A program made the position numbers and the translations under genes. This document shows, one piece after another, positions 16,311 through 26,024 of a stretch of 64,000 nucleotides of DNA. Location: NCBI GenBank assembly GCA_017472925.1, contig JAFUNS010000023.1, positions 1 through 64,000 on the forward strand. The letters are read 5' to 3'. The stretch's first letter is position 1, and each line of letters opens with the position of its first letter. Source of the DNA: Bacteroides sp. (lineage in GTDB: Bacteria > Bacteroidota > Bacteroidia > Bacteroidales > Bacteroidaceae). The notes beneath the pieces are model-generated. The model had not been told where the DNA came from, ran no database searches, and was given only the letters and a program-made list of their open reading frames with translations.

Positions 16311-18608
16311 TTATTGATTCTTCATTTTCTTTTCTACAATGGCATCAATAACGGCTACAGCGGTAATGTTCACGATGTCGCGTACAGATGCTTCACAGTC
16401 GGTAAAGTGAATAGGTTTGTTCAATCCCATTTGGATAGGGCCGATTACTTCGGTTTCACTCATCGACTGGATGAACTGGTAAGCGGCGTTGGCCGAACTC
16501 AAGTTTGGAAATACCAATGTGTTTACATCTTGTCCCAACAGCTTGTTGAACGGATATTTTTCGTCGCGTGCTTCTTTATCGAGAGCGAACTTCACTTGCA
16601 TTTCTCCATCGATGGCGAGTGTAGGATAGGCATTCTGCATATAGTCAACCGCATCGTGTACCTTGGCCGGACTACCTTCGCTATCCGAACCGAAGTTGGA
16701 GTAGGAGAGCATAGCCATAACCGGTGTGTGGTTAAAGAATTCAACGGTTTTCTTTGACAATTTGGCTATGTCTATCAATGTCTCGGTATCCGGATGACGG
16801 TTAATCAGTGTATCGGCCACGAAATAGGTTCCCTTTTTGGAATTCAAGATGTGCATGGTGCCGAAATGCTTGTATTCGGGTTGGATACCAATCACTTCCT
16901 TGGCAACCTTAATGGTGTTGGAGTATTTGGTGTACAGACCGGTAATGAAAGCATCAGCCTCGCCGGTTTCTACCATCATCATACCGAAATAGTTGCGCTC
17001 AAACATCTTGTCGTTCGATTCTTGGAAGTTGGCGCCTTGACGGGCACGTTTTTCGGAAAGAATGTGCGCATAGCGTTCTCGGCGAGCGGCTTCGTTAGGA
17101 TGACGGAGGTTGACTATCTCAATGCCTTCCAGATTCAACTCCAATTCTTTGGCCAGTTTGGTGATGGCTTCGTCGTTGCCCAGCAGAATAGGGTGGCAGA
17201 TGCCTTCGGCTTTGGCTTCTACGGCTGCTTTCAGCATGGTGGGATGAATACCTTCGGCAAATACCACACGTTGTGGATCGCGACGGGCTGTGTCGTAAAG
17301 TTGGCGGGTAAGCTTGCTTTCCTGTCCCATCAGTTCTTTCAGATGTTGACGGTAAGCTTCCCAGTCTTTGATAGGCTTACGGGCTACCCCCGATTCCATA
17401 GCGGCTTTGGCTACGGCCATAGATACCTCAGTAATCAAACGTGGATCTACCGGTTTTGGAATGAAATATTCAGGACCGAAGGTGAAGTTGTTTACATGGT
17501 ACACTTCGTTTACTACATCGGGTACTGGTTGCTTGGCCAGTTCGGCAATGGCGCGGACAGCGGCCAACTTCATTTCTTCGTTAATGGCGGTTGAGGCTAC
17601 ATCCAAGGCACCGCGGAAGATATAAGGGAATCCGATGACGTTATTGATTTGGTTAGGATAGTCGGAACGTCCGGTTGACATCAATACGTCGGGACGGGCG
17701 GCCATGGCATCTTCATACGAAATTTCGGGTACTGGATTGGCCAAGGCAAACACAATCGGATGGTCGGCCATGCTACGTACCATGTCTTGCGACAAAACAT
17801 TCCCTTTCGAGAGTCCTAAGAATACATCGGCCCCTTTGATGGCTTCTTCCAAAGTATGTACATCGCGACGGTCGGTAGCGAAATAACGTTTCATCTCATT
17901 ACCCGGACGATCCAGTCCTTCGCGGTCGCTGGTGATAACACCTTTGGAGTCGAGCATGATGATGTTTTCGTGAGTGGCACCCAATGCTTCGTAAAGTTTT
18001 GTACACGATATGGCAGCAGCACCGGCTCCATTCACTACAATCTTTACGTCTTCAATTTTCTTGCCTGCCACTTCTAGGGCGTTTATCAAACCGGCCGAAG
18101 AAATGATGGCTGTACCGTGTTGGTCATCGTGCATTACAGGGATGTCAAGTTCTTCCTTCAATCGACGTTCTATTTCAAAACATTCAGGTGCCTTGATGTC
18201 TTCCAGATTGATACCTCCGAAGGTTGGGGCGATAGCCTTTACAGCCTCAATGAATTTATCTGGGTCTTTTTCGTTGACTTCAATATCGAATACATCGATA
18301 CCGCCATATATTTTGAACAAAAGTCCTTTACCTTCCATAACCGGTTTGCCGGCCATAGCGCCTATGTCCCCCAATCCCAATACGGCAGTACCATTGGAAA
18401 TAACGGCAACCAAGTTGCCTTTGGCTGTATATTTATAGGCATCGTTAGGGTTCTTTTCAATTTCCAGACACGGTTCTGCTACTCCCGGAGAGTAGGCCAG
18501 TGAGAGGTCAGTTTGGGTGCTATAGGGTTTGGTTGGCACCACTTCAATTTTACCAGGCTTGCCTTGAGAGTGATAAAGTAAGGCAGCTTCTTTTGTAATC
18601 TTGACCAT
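16311..18608 (-). CDS. maeB: NADP-dependent malic enzyme with phosphotransacetylase-like C-domain
   Basis: Oxidatively decarboxylates malate to pyruvate with NADPH formation. The 765-residue length fits the large MaeB form: an N-terminal malic enzyme domain ([16 protein letters not shown] at about 33-48; [16 protein letters not shown] at about 158; [16 protein letters not shown] nucleotide site at about 191) and a C-terminal phosphotransacetylase-like domain (about 430-765; [19 protein letters not shown], then [15 protein letters not shown]). In MaeB the C-domain is regulatory, binding acetyl-CoA, rather than catalytic. It neighbours glutamate dehydrogenase, linking malate, pyruvate and NADPH supply to glutamate synthesis. 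Confidence 0.93.
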   Translation of the reverse strand: MVKITKEAALLYHSQGKPGKIEVVPTKPYSTQTDLSLAYSPGVAEPCLEIEKNPNDAYKYTAKGNLVAVISNGTAVLGLGDIGAMAGKPVMEGKGLLFKIYGGIDVFDIEVNEKDPDKFIEAVKAIAPTFGGINLEDIKAPECFEIERRLKEELDIPVMHDDQHGTAIISSAGLINALEVAGKKIEDVKIVVNGAGAAAISCTKLYEALGATHENIIMLDSKGVITSDREGLDRPGNEMKRYFATDRRDVHTLEEAIKGADVFLGLSKGNVLSQDMVRSMADHPIVFALANPVPEISYEDAMAARPDVLMSTGRSDYPNQINNVIGFPYIFRGALDVASTAINEEMKLAAVRAIAELAKQPVPDVVNEVYHVNNFTFGPEYFIPKPVDPRLITEVSMAVAKAAMESGVARKPIKDWEAYRQHLKELMGQESKLTRQLYDTARRDPQRVVFAEGIHPTMLKAAVEAKAEGICHPILLGNDEAITKLAKELELNLEGIEIVNLRHPNEAARRERYAHILSEKRARQGANFQESNDKMFERNYFGMMMVETGEADAFITGLYTKYSNTIKVAKEVIGIQPEYKHFGTMHILNSKKGTYFVADTLINRHPDTETLIDIAKLSKKTVEFFNHTPVMAMLSYSNFGSDSEGSPAKVHDAVDYMQNAYPTLAIDGEMQVKFALDKEARDEKYPFNKLLGQDVNTLVFPNLSSANAAYQFIQSMSETEVIGPIQMGLNKPIHFTDCEASVRDIVNITAVAVIDAIVEKKMKNQ

Positions 18609-18649
18609 AATCTTTCTATTTTTAAATTCGTTGTTTTTAAAATTGGCGG

Positions 18650-18657
18650 CAAAAATA
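18650..18657 (-). promoter_or_regulatory. -7 element of maeB
   Basis: Minus-strand TATTTTTG matches TAnnTTTG, 42 bases upstream of the start codon. No clear -33 element is seen. Confidence 0.45.
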
Positions 18658-18783
18658 CAAATAATATTATAAAACGTATATAGTTTTGCATAAAAATGTA
18701 GTTATATTTGCTATTTTTGCGTAATTTTGTTTTATGTATGGATAATTATGCAATAAAAACGCAAATATTGATTCGTCTTTATG

Positions 18784-18842
18784 TAAAACGATGTTTTGCG
18801 AGTTGAAATGCGTCGTTTTCTTCTTCGTAAAACGATGTTTTG
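18784..18842. promoter_or_regulatory. Repeated dyad TAAAACGATGTTTTG, candidate operator
   Basis: The 15-base sequence TAAAACGATGTTTTG occurs exactly at 18784-18798 and 18828-18842, 44 bases apart; each is a near-palindrome (AAAAC, GAT, GTTTT). A related half, CGTCGTTTTC, lies between them at 18811-18820. The cluster lies upstream of the TetR gene and its efflux operon and between it and the divergent maeB, so the TetR protein is the natural candidate ligand. Confidence 0.6.
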
Positions 18843-18938
18843 TTTCCTTTAAAACAATTTGTATTCTCTTTGTTTCTTTAATTCTATCCTTTTCTTCCGA
18901 AATCACGTTATTTATCGTTAAAGAGGGCTTGGAAGTGG

Positions 18939-18968
18939 ATTGCTGTATAAAAAAAATATATAATTTTG
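18939..18968 (+). promoter_or_regulatory. Promoter of the TetR-efflux operon
   Basis: TAATTTTG at 18961-18968 matches the -7 consensus, with ATTG at 18939-18942 as a weak -33 element 18 bases upstream. The TetR start codon follows at 19012. Confidence 0.6.
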
Positions 18969-19011
18969 CACCTTCGAAAACTAAAGCAGATAAAAAAGTT
19001 TTCAACAGGTT

Positions 19012-19656
19012 ATGGAAGACAACGGAAAAAGGAAACGTACAGATAAAAAACTGATTCGGATGCAGGTAATAAAAGCTGCTGCCGAAGCTTTCTCGCAGAA
19101 AGGAATAAAGAATGTGCGGATGGATGACATAGCGTCGAGTTTGTCCATTTCCAAAAGAACGTTGTACGAACTCTTTGCGGATAAGGAAGAACTGTTGGTT
19201 GAGGTGGTGAGAATTCACCGAGAGGAAGTGAAGGAATATATGGCCAATGTGGCAATGAAAGCCGACAATGTGTTGGAGGTAATCATCGGATTCTACGAAA
19301 TGACCATTGGTGAATTCAAACATACCAGCCGATTTTTCTTTGAGGATATCAAAAAATATCCCAAAGTGATGGAGTTTTTGGAAGAAAGTCGTAAGGAAAA
19401 CATCAATTCGGCCATGGCATTCTACCAAAAGGGGGTGGAACAAGGCATTTTTCGGGAAGATGTGAACTATCACATCGTACAGGAGATGATAAGCGGACAG
19501 ATGGACGGATTGTTGAAGGCTTTGCCCGATTGTCACTTGGAAGAAATATTCGAAACGCTGGTGTTTATACATATGCGTGGTATTTCTACCGAAAAGGGAC
19601 TGAAGATAGTCAACGATTTCTTGGCCCAACTTAAAAGAGAACATAAAAGTAACTAG
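19012..19656 (+). CDS. TetR/AcrR-family transcriptional regulator
   Basis: The 214-residue protein has an N-terminal TetR helix-turn-helix (about residues 12-58; VIKAAAEAFSQKGIKNVRMD, then IASSLSISKRTLYELFADKE) and a helical C-terminal ligand/dimer domain. It starts 34 bases before a TolC-like gene and is the first gene of a five-gene efflux operon. Local repression of this operon through the dyad repeats upstream is the expected role; this is inferred from family and position. The inducer is unknown. Confidence 0.9.
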   Translation: MEDNGKRKRTDKKLIRMQVIKAAAEAFSQKGIKNVRMDDIASSLSISKRTLYELFADKEELLVEVVRIHREEVKEYMANVAMKADNVLEVIIGFYEMTIGEFKHTSRFFFEDIKKYPKVMEFLEESRKENINSAMAFYQKGVEQGIFREDVNYHIVQEMISGQMDGLLKALPDCHLEEIFETLVFIHMRGISTEKGLKIVNDFLAQLKREHKSN

Positions 19657-19690
19657 ATACAATAATAACAATTAAATAGGTAAAAGTTAA

Positions 19691-21025
19691 ATGAAATTCT
19701 TTATGAAACCCGTTTTGGCGTGCATGCTGCTTGCTTTTGTAGCAATGAACGCTCAAGCTCAGGATACGCTGAGAATCTCTTTGAAGGAAGCGATTCAGAT
19801 TGCGTTGAGCGAAAATCCGACTATCAAGGTAGCCGATCAGGAAATTCAGTTGAAGAAAGAAGCCAACCGTGAAGTCATCTGGGGATTGCTTCCCGAGGTG
19901 AGTTTGGTGGGTAGTTTCAATCACACCATCGAAAAGCAGTCGTTTGCTATCATGGGCCAAGTCATGCGTGTGGGTACCATGAACAATGCCAGTGGTGGTG
20001 TTACTGCCAGCCTTCCGGTATTTGCACCGGCTTTGTATCAAAGCATGAAGCTCACCAAGGCCGATGTACAGCTCGCTATGGAAAAGGCCCGTTCTTCCCG
20101 TCTCGATATGGTGAATCAAGTAACTAAAGCATTCTATCAGTTGTTGTTGGCTCAAGACAGCTACGAAGTGCTTCAGAAAAGCTACAAGCAGAGTGAAGAT
20201 AATTTCAATGTGGTTAATGCCAAGTTCCAACAGGGTAGCGTAAGCGAATACGATAAGATCAGTGCCGATGTACAGATGCGTTCGTTGAAGCCGAGCGTAG
20301 TTTCTGCCGGTAATGGTGTAAACCTTGCTATGCTTCAGCTTAAGGTGCTCCTTGGTATGGAATCGGACATTCCTTTGATTGTTGATGGTAATTTGAAGGA
20401 TTACGAAATGGCCATGTTCACCCGTCAGGCTCAACCACAACCGGCCGATATCGTGGGTGGTAACACTACCCTCCGTCAGTTGGATATGAACTACGATATG
20501 CTTCAACGCAATTTGAAGTTGAAGTATACCAACTTCATGCCGAACTTGGCCTTGTCATTCCAATTCATGTATACCAGCATGAGCGAAAACTGGAAAGTGT
20601 TTGATTACACATGGACTCCTTATTCTACCATTGGCTTGAGCCTTTCTATTCCTTTGTTTAAGGGTGGTAACTTCTCTCAGGTTAAGCAAGCCAAGTTGCA
20701 ACTGAAGCAATTGGATATGACACGCATTAATACCGAACGTCAGTTGAAGATGCAGGCTCAGAGCTATTTGGATAACATGGCTGCCAGCACCGAACAGGTA
20801 GTGAGCAATAAGGAAGCCGTGCTTCAAGCCGAAAAGGGACGTACCATTGCTGAAAAACGCTATGAAGTAGGTCGCGGTACTATCCTTGAACTCAATAGTT
20901 CGGAAGTGGCTTTGACTCAAGCTCAGCTTACGTACAACCAATCTATCTACGATTACTTGGTAGCTAAGGCCGACCTGGACTTGGTGATGGGTGTAGAAGA
21001 CGTGATTAATACAACAAAAGAATAA
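19691..21025 (+). CDS. TolC-family outer-membrane efflux protein
   Basis: The 444-residue protein has a cleavable signal peptide ending NAQAQ (about residue 24) and the OEP repeat architecture of two long coiled-coil halves (ISLKEAIQIALSENPTIKVA at about 29-48; KRYEVGRGTILELNSSEVAL at about 396-415). It would form the trimeric outer-membrane duct for the RND pump encoded downstream. Order and spacing to the adaptor gene (27 bases) support one transcript. Confidence 0.92.
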   Translation: MKFFMKPVLACMLLAFVAMNAQAQDTLRISLKEAIQIALSENPTIKVADQEIQLKKEANREVIWGLLPEVSLVGSFNHTIEKQSFAIMGQVMRVGTMNNASGGVTASLPVFAPALYQSMKLTKADVQLAMEKARSSRLDMVNQVTKAFYQLLLAQDSYEVLQKSYKQSEDNFNVVNAKFQQGSVSEYDKISADVQMRSLKPSVVSAGNGVNLAMLQLKVLLGMESDIPLIVDGNLKDYEMAMFTRQAQPQPADIVGGNTTLRQLDMNYDMLQRNLKLKYTNFMPNLALSFQFMYTSMSENWKVFDYTWTPYSTIGLSLSIPLFKGGNFSQVKQAKLQLKQLDMTRINTERQLKMQAQSYLDNMAASTEQVVSNKEAVLQAEKGRTIAEKRYEVGRGTILELNSSEVALTQAQLTYNQSIYDYLVAKADLDLVMGVEDVINTTKE

Positions 21026-21052
21026 TAATAACAGATTAAATAGACTAACAGT

Positions 21053-22075
21053 ATGAAGAAAAGTTTTCAGATAGCAGCGGTGTTGGTAGCTGCTATGTTG
21101 GGTGCCTGTTCAGGCGGTGAAAAGAAAGAAGCAGAAAACGCTGCCGTATCCGAAAAACCGACCGTTAAGTTGGCAACTGTAAACTCTCGTGATGTAGAAC
21201 AGATTGGTGAATACACTGCTACAGTAGAAGCTGAAGCAAAGAATAACATTGCTCCAACAACTCCGGGACGTATCAGCAAGATTTTTGTCGAAGTGGGCGA
21301 CTATGTACGCAAGGGACAAAAGTTGGTACAGATGGATGCGGCCAACCTTACTCAGTTGAAGTTGCAGTTGGACAATCAAGAAAAGGAATTCAACCGTGTA
21401 GACGAATTATATAAGGTAGGCGGTGCCTCCAAATCTGAATGGGATGCTGCTAAGACTAATCTTGATGTTCGCCGTTCTTCTTACGAAAACTTGTTGGAAA
21501 ACACTCAGTTGGTAAGCCCGTTGAACGGTGTAGTTACTGCCCGTAACTTTGACAACGGTGATTTGTATTCATCAACAGCAATGCCGGTATTGGTGGTAGA
21601 ACAAATCACTCCGGTGAAGTTGATGGTAAATGTGTCTGAACCGAATTTTCCGAAGGTTACTAAAGGAATGCCTGTAACCGTGAAACTCGATGTTTACGAA
21701 GGAGAAGAATTCGAAGGTAAGGTAAGTTTGGTTTATCCTACTATCGATGCTGCTACTCATACTTTCCCGGTAGAAGTGATTTTGGCTAATGGTAACCAAC
21801 GTGTTCGTCCGGGTATGTTTGCTCGTGTAATTATGAACTTTGGAACCAAGAATCACGTGGTTGTACCTGATATGGCCGTAGTGAAGCGTGCAGGTTCCGG
21901 CGACCGTTTCGTCTATGTATATAATAACGGAAAGGTATCATATAATAAGGTAGAGTTGGGTCGTCGTATGGACACTGAATACGAATTGATTTCAGGTGTG
22001 GAAAACAACGCTCAAGTCGTTATCGCTGGTCAGACACGTTTGTCAGACGGTGTAGAAGTAGAAGTAATCCAATAA
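21053..22075 (+). CDS. RND periplasmic adaptor (membrane fusion) lipoprotein
   Basis: The 340-residue protein begins with a lipoprotein signal ending LGAC (C19). It has the biotinyl-lipoyl-like halves typical of HlyD/AcrA adaptors (GRISKIFVEVGDYVRKGQKL, about 72-91; LVSPLNGVVTARNFDNGD, about 148-165) around a short coiled coil, then beta-barrel and membrane-proximal domains. It would bridge the inner-membrane pump and the outer-membrane duct encoded on either side. Confidence 0.93.
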   Translation: MKKSFQIAAVLVAAMLGACSGGEKKEAENAAVSEKPTVKLATVNSRDVEQIGEYTATVEAEAKNNIAPTTPGRISKIFVEVGDYVRKGQKLVQMDAANLTQLKLQLDNQEKEFNRVDELYKVGGASKSEWDAAKTNLDVRRSSYENLLENTQLVSPLNGVVTARNFDNGDLYSSTAMPVLVVEQITPVKLMVNVSEPNFPKVTKGMPVTVKLDVYEGEEFEGKVSLVYPTIDAATHTFPVEVILANGNQRVRPGMFARVIMNFGTKNHVVVPDMAVVKRAGSGDRFVYVYNNGKVSYNKVELGRRMDTEYELISGVENNAQVVIAGQTRLSDGVEVEVIQ

Positions 22076-22101
22076 TCCTATAAACACTTAAAAGTACAAC
22101 T

Positions 22102-25100
22102 ATGAGTTTATACGAAGGAGCGGTCAAACGACCGATTATGACCTCGCTTGCTTTCCTGGCGGTGGCAATCTTTGGTCTGTTCTCTTTGTCGCGCTTGCCC
22201 ATCGACTTGCTTCCAGACATTGAGACTAATACAATCATGGTTATGACATCTTATCAAGGTGCCAGTGCCTCGGATATCGAAAATAATGTGACTCGTCCGT
22301 TGGAAAATACCTTGAACTCGGTAGAACATTTGAAGCATATTACTTCAACTTCTTCCGAAGGTATTTCTATCGTAACTCTCGAATTTGAATTTGGTTACGA
22401 CATTGACGTGCTCACCAACGACGTGCGCGATAAACTGGATATGGTCACTTCAGCTCTTCCAGACGAAGTGAATACTCCGATTATCTTCAAGTTCAGTACC
22501 GACATGATTCCTATCTTGATGTTGTCCGTGCAGGCCGATGAAAGCCAGCCTGCACTTTACAAGATTCTGGACGATGCGGTGGTGAACCCCTTGGCTCGTG
22601 TGCCAGGTGTAGGTACCGTATCTATTGCCGGTGCTCCACAACGTGAAATCAATGTGTATTGCGACCCGAATAAGCTCGATGCATACAATCTTTCCATTGA
22701 AACCATCAGTGGTATTATCAGTGCGGAAAACCGTAATACTCCGGGTGGTACTTTCGACATCGGTAGCGATACATACTCTCTCCGTGTGGAAGGTGAATTC
22801 GACGACCCAAAAGAAATGGAAAACATCATTGTTGGTTCACACAATGGTGCTGCCGTTTACTTGCGCGATGTAGCTACCGTACAGGATGGTGTACAAGAAC
22901 GTGCACAGCGTACATTTAATAATGGTGTAGAAGGTGCGATGATTATCGTTCAGAAACAGACAGGTGGTAACTCGGTAGAAATCTCCAACCGTGTAATGGA
23001 AATGCTTCCGCAATTGCAGAAGACCTTGCCATCTGACGTGAAGTTGGGTATCATTGTGAACACCTCTGATAACATCTTGAATACCATCAATAGTTTGGCC
23101 GAAACCATTGCTTATGCCATGTTGTTCGTGGTACTCGTGGTATTCGTATTCTTGGGTCGTTGGCGTGCAACAGTTATTATCTGTATTACCATTCCGATGT
23201 CGTTGATAGGTTCCTTCATTTATTTGGGAATTATCGACGGTGGTTCATTGAACATCATTTCTCTGTCGTGTCTTTCCATTGCGATTGGTTCGGTGGTGGA
23301 CGATGCCATTGTGGTATTGGAAAACGTAACTACCCACATCGAACGTGGTGCTGAGCCTAAACAGGCGGCTATTCACGGAACGAACGAAGTGGCGATTTCC
23401 GTAATCGCATCAACGTTGACCATGATTGCTGTGTTCTTCCCATTGACCATGGTGACTGGTATGGCCGGTGTATTGTTTGAGCAATTGGGTTGGATGATGT
23501 GTGTGATTATGACCATCTCAACTGTTTCAGCTTTGTCGTTCACTCCGATGATGTGTGCTTACTTCTTGAAGTTGCAGAAGAAGCCAAGCAAGATTTTCTT
23601 GGCATTCTATAAGCCGATAGAACGTACTTTGGATAAGTTGGACGATTGGTATAAGAAACGTTTGGATTGGGCCGTTCGTCATCGTAAGACAGTGTTCATG
23701 AGTTGTGTGGTTTTCTTTGTATTGAGCTGTTTGTGTGCAACCAGTATCGGAACAGAATTCTTCCCGTCACAAGATAACGGTCGTATTGGGGTAACCTTGA
23801 AGTTGCCTATCGGAGCCCGTGTAGAACGTGCCCAGGAATTGGCTTCTGAATTGGCCGGAAAGTGGATGACTCGTTACCAAGGCGTGATGAAGGTATGTAA
23901 CTATCGTGTAGGTCAGGCTGATTCAGACAATACTTTCGCTTCTATGCAGGATAACGGTAGCCACATCATTTCATTCAACATCAGTTTGGTGAGTGTGGAA
24001 GACCGTGAGGTAGGTTTGGAACAAGTTTGTAACGAGATGCGTGAAGACTTGAAACAATATCCGGAACTCGACGAGGGTCAAGTACTCCTCGGCGGTGGAG
24101 GCGGTGGTATGGGCGGACAGTCTACTGCCGACTTCGAAATCTATGGTTACGACTTTGAAACAACCGACCGTTTGGCAGCTGAATTGCAAAGCAAACTTTT
24201 GCAAGTGGAAGGTGTCAGCGAAGTAAACATCAGTCGTGAAGACTACCAACCAGAATATCAGGTAGACTTCGACCGTGAAAAATTGGCATTACATGGTTTG
24301 AACCTTTCTACGGCATCCACTTACTTGCGTAACCGTGTGAATGGTGCTTTGGCTACTTATTATCGTGAAGACGGTGATGAATATGATGTGAAGGTTCGTT
24401 ATGCACCCGAGCATCGTACCAGCATCGAAGATTTGGAAAACATCCTTATTTATTCACCTACAACCGGAAAGGGCGTTCGTGTAAAAGATTTGGGTAAGGT
24501 AGTGGAACGTTCCAATCCTCCTACTATCGAACGTAAGGACCGCGAACGTGTGGTAACTGTATCAGCCGTTATTTCCGGTGCTCCGTTGGGTGACGTTGCT
24601 GCTGCCGGTAATGCTATTATCGAACAGATGGAGCTTCCAGCAGGTATCAGTATCCAGATTTCTGGTTCTTTCGAAGACCAACAGGATTCGTTTGCCGACC
24701 TTGGTGTGTTGGGTGTCCTGATCATTATCTTGGTATTCATCGTGATGGCTGCCCAGTTCGAATCGTTGAGCTATCCGTTCATCATCATGTTCTCCATTCC
24801 GTTTGCGTTCAGTGGTATCTTGATGGCCTTGTTCTTCACCGGTACTACCCTCAACGTAATGAGTATGCTCGGTGGTATCATGTTGATTGGTATTGTAGTA
24901 AAGAACGGTATCGTGCTTATCGACTATACCATGTTGTGTCGTGAACGCGGTATGTCGGCTCTTCACTCAGCCGTTGTAGCAGGTCGTAGCCGTCTCCGTC
25001 CGGTATTGATGACTACCTTGACTACTATCCTTGGTATGGTGCCGATGGCTATCAGTCAGGGTGAAGGTTCCGAAATGTGGCGTCCACTCGGTGTATCCGT

Positions 25101-25275
25101 AATTGGCGGTTTGATCGTTTCAACTATCTTGACGTTGATTCTTGTTCCGGTACTTTACTGTTCATTTGCCGGTACTGGTATCCAGAACAAGCGTAAGGCT
25201 TTGAAGAAGCAACGTATGTTGAACGAATACTACCAGAGCCACAAGGATAAGATGACTAAAGAAAAGAAACACTAA
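22102..25275 (+). CDS. RND multidrug-type efflux pump (HAE1 family)
   Basis: The 1,057-residue inner-membrane transporter has the standard RND plan: one N-terminal transmembrane helix, a large periplasmic loop (about 30-330), helices 2-6 with the motif IAIGSVVDDAIVVLENV (about 393-409; the two Asp residues form the proton relay), a second loop (about 550-860) and helices 8-12 (MLGGIMLIGIVVKNGIVLID, about 922-941). A Gly-rich stretch (LLGGGGGGMGGQS, about 663-675) precedes the second porter subdomain. Proton-driven export of lipophilic compounds is expected; the substrate is unknown. Confidence 0.95.
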   Translation: MSLYEGAVKRPIMTSLAFLAVAIFGLFSLSRLPIDLLPDIETNTIMVMTSYQGASASDIENNVTRPLENTLNSVEHLKHITSTSSEGISIVTLEFEFGYDIDVLTNDVRDKLDMVTSALPDEVNTPIIFKFSTDMIPILMLSVQADESQPALYKILDDAVVNPLARVPGVGTVSIAGAPQREINVYCDPNKLDAYNLSIETISGIISAENRNTPGGTFDIGSDTYSLRVEGEFDDPKEMENIIVGSHNGAAVYLRDVATVQDGVQERAQRTFNNGVEGAMIIVQKQTGGNSVEISNRVMEMLPQLQKTLPSDVKLGIIVNTSDNILNTINSLAETIAYAMLFVVLVVFVFLGRWRATVIICITIPMSLIGSFIYLGIIDGGSLNIISLSCLSIAIGSVVDDAIVVLENVTTHIERGAEPKQAAIHGTNEVAISVIASTLTMIAVFFPLTMVTGMAGVLFEQLGWMMCVIMTISTVSALSFTPMMCAYFLKLQKKPSKIFLAFYKPIERTLDKLDDWYKKRLDWAVRHRKTVFMSCVVFFVLSCLCATSIGTEFFPSQDNGRIGVTLKLPIGARVERAQELASELAGKWMTRYQGVMKVCNYRVGQADSDNTFASMQDNGSHIISFNISLVSVEDREVGLEQVCNEMREDLKQYPELDEGQVLLGGGGGGMGGQSTADFEIYGYDFETTDRLAAELQSKLLQVEGVSEVNISREDYQPEYQVDFDREKLALHGLNLSTASTYLRNRVNGALATYYREDGDEYDVKVRYAPEHRTSIEDLENILIYSPTTGKGVRVKDLGKVVERSNPPTIERKDRERVVTVSAVISGAPLGDVAAAGNAIIEQMELPAGISIQISGSFEDQQDSFADLGVLGVLIIILVFIVMAAQFESLSYPFIIMFSIPFAFSGILMALFFTGTTLNVMSMLGGIMLIGIVVKNGIVLIDYTMLCRERGMSALHSAVVAGRSRLRPVLMTTLTTILGMVPMAISQGEGSEMWRPLGVSVIGGLIVSTILTLILVPVLYCSFAGTGIQNKRKALKKQRMLNEYYQSHKDKMTKEKKH

Positions 25276-25282
25276 TATTAAT

Positions 25283-25375
25283 TCTGATTTTATGATTTAT
25301 GATTTCTGACTCGTGTATGTTTGCTTCAGGGGATTGGAAAATCATAAATCATAAATCATAAATCATATATCAGAT
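25283..25375. repeat. Inverted repeat of ATGATTT / AAATCAT units between the pump and PG0541-type genes
   Basis: The left arm (TCTGATTTTATGATTTATGA and following bases, 25283-25309) is complementary to the right arm (four tandem AAATCAT units, then ATATCAGA, about 25338-25375). The right arm ends next to the ATG at 25377. In RNA this would form a long AT-rich hairpin between two operon genes, possibly controlling message processing or translation of the last gene. Confidence 0.65.
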
Positions 25376-25376
25376 T

Positions 25377-25670
25377 ATGAAATCAGTAATGATTACTTTC
25401 GACCAGGCCTTTTACGAACGCATCGTCAAGACGCTCGACCGTTTGAACTGCCGTGGTTTCAGCTATTGGGAACAAGTACAAGGTCGTGGTAGCAAGACAG
25501 GCGAACCTCACTATGGAAGCCATGCATGGCCCAGTATGTGTTCGGCCATTATGACCGTAGTCGATGATGCTCGTGTAGAACCTTTGCTTAAGGCACTTCA
25601 TGCCATGGATAAAGAAACCGAAATGCTTGGTCTTCGTGCCTTTGTTTGGAATATTGAGCAAAGCATTTGA
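25377..25670 (+). CDS. PG0541-type transporter-associated protein
   Basis: A 97-residue soluble protein of the small family found at the end of Bacteroidales RND operons. It reads MKSVMITFDQAFYERIVKTL and then has a His- and aromatic-rich middle, GSHAWPSMCSAIMTVVDD. The fold resembles P-II/ferredoxin-like small proteins, but its biochemical role is unknown. It follows the pump gene by about 100 bases occupied by an inverted repeat and is closed by a strong terminator. Family assignment rests on length, context and sequence pattern. Confidence 0.75.
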   Translation: MKSVMITFDQAFYERIVKTLDRLNCRGFSYWEQVQGRGSKTGEPHYGSHAWPSMCSAIMTVVDDARVEPLLKALHAMDKETEMLGLRAFVWNIEQSI

Positions 25671-25698
25671 TAAAAGAATAGACTCACACAGTGATAAT

Positions 25699-25742
25699 AA
25701 AAGAGGATGGCGAATTCAATAGAATTCGCCATCCTCTTTTAT
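25699..25742 (+). terminator. Rho-independent terminator of the efflux operon
   Basis: AAAAGAGGATGGCGAATTC (25699-25717) pairs perfectly over 19 bases with 25722-25740, with a 4-base loop and trailing Ts. Confidence 0.9.
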
Positions 25743-25783
25743 TTCTTGTAGGTATTTTCACAATTTTGCAGAAAATTACTTGT

Positions 25784-25818
25784 TTTGTTTTTATTTTCTA
25801 AATAATTCCTTACTTTTG
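25784..25818 (+). promoter_or_regulatory. Promoter of the first short peptide
   Basis: TACTTTTG at 25811-25818 matches the -7 consensus; TTTG at 25784-25787 lies 23 bases upstream, slightly long. The peptide start codon is at 25891. Confidence 0.5.
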
Positions 25819-25890
25819 CGAACGTGCTTCCTCCCCATTTTTAATAAGGAGGGGCAAGCAACCAAGTATAACTTAAATGTTTTAGTGATT

Positions 25891-25971
25891 ATGGAAAAGG
25901 TATATGCTTATGAAGCTCCGGTGGTAGAAATCATCGAAGTGGCCGTGGAAAAAGGATTTGCTGATTCTTAA
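25891..25971 (+). CDS. Short peptide 1 (26 residues), candidate leader-type peptide
   Basis: An ATG at 25891 encodes MEKVYAYEAPVVEIIEVAVE followed by KGFADS and a stop. It matches the start of the 38-residue peptide at 27027 (YEAPxVExxEVxVEKGFAxS), which argues that both are real coding units rather than chance frames. The alternating Val/Glu pattern favours an exposed beta-strand. It has no signal peptide. Compared with peptide 2 it ends right after the shared part and lacks the Gly-rich tail. The reading frame is open upstream to 25780, but that extension overlaps the promoter. Function unknown; leader peptide of a modified peptide is one possibility, an upstream regulatory ORF for the TraX gene another. 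Confidence 0.6.
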   Translation: MEKVYAYEAPVVEIIEVAVEKGFADS

Positions 25972-26024
25972 ATGTGAGATTATTTAAACGTCTCGGAGAT
26001 ACTGAAAGTTACTCCGATTAATTA

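Noticed and set aside
16794-17594. Long plus-strand open frame opposite maeB
   Set aside because: It is the complement of a strongly coding gene and has no domain or start context.
18667-19671. Minus-strand frame opposite the TetR gene
   Set aside because: Low-complexity translation lying across a clear TetR coding region and its promoter.
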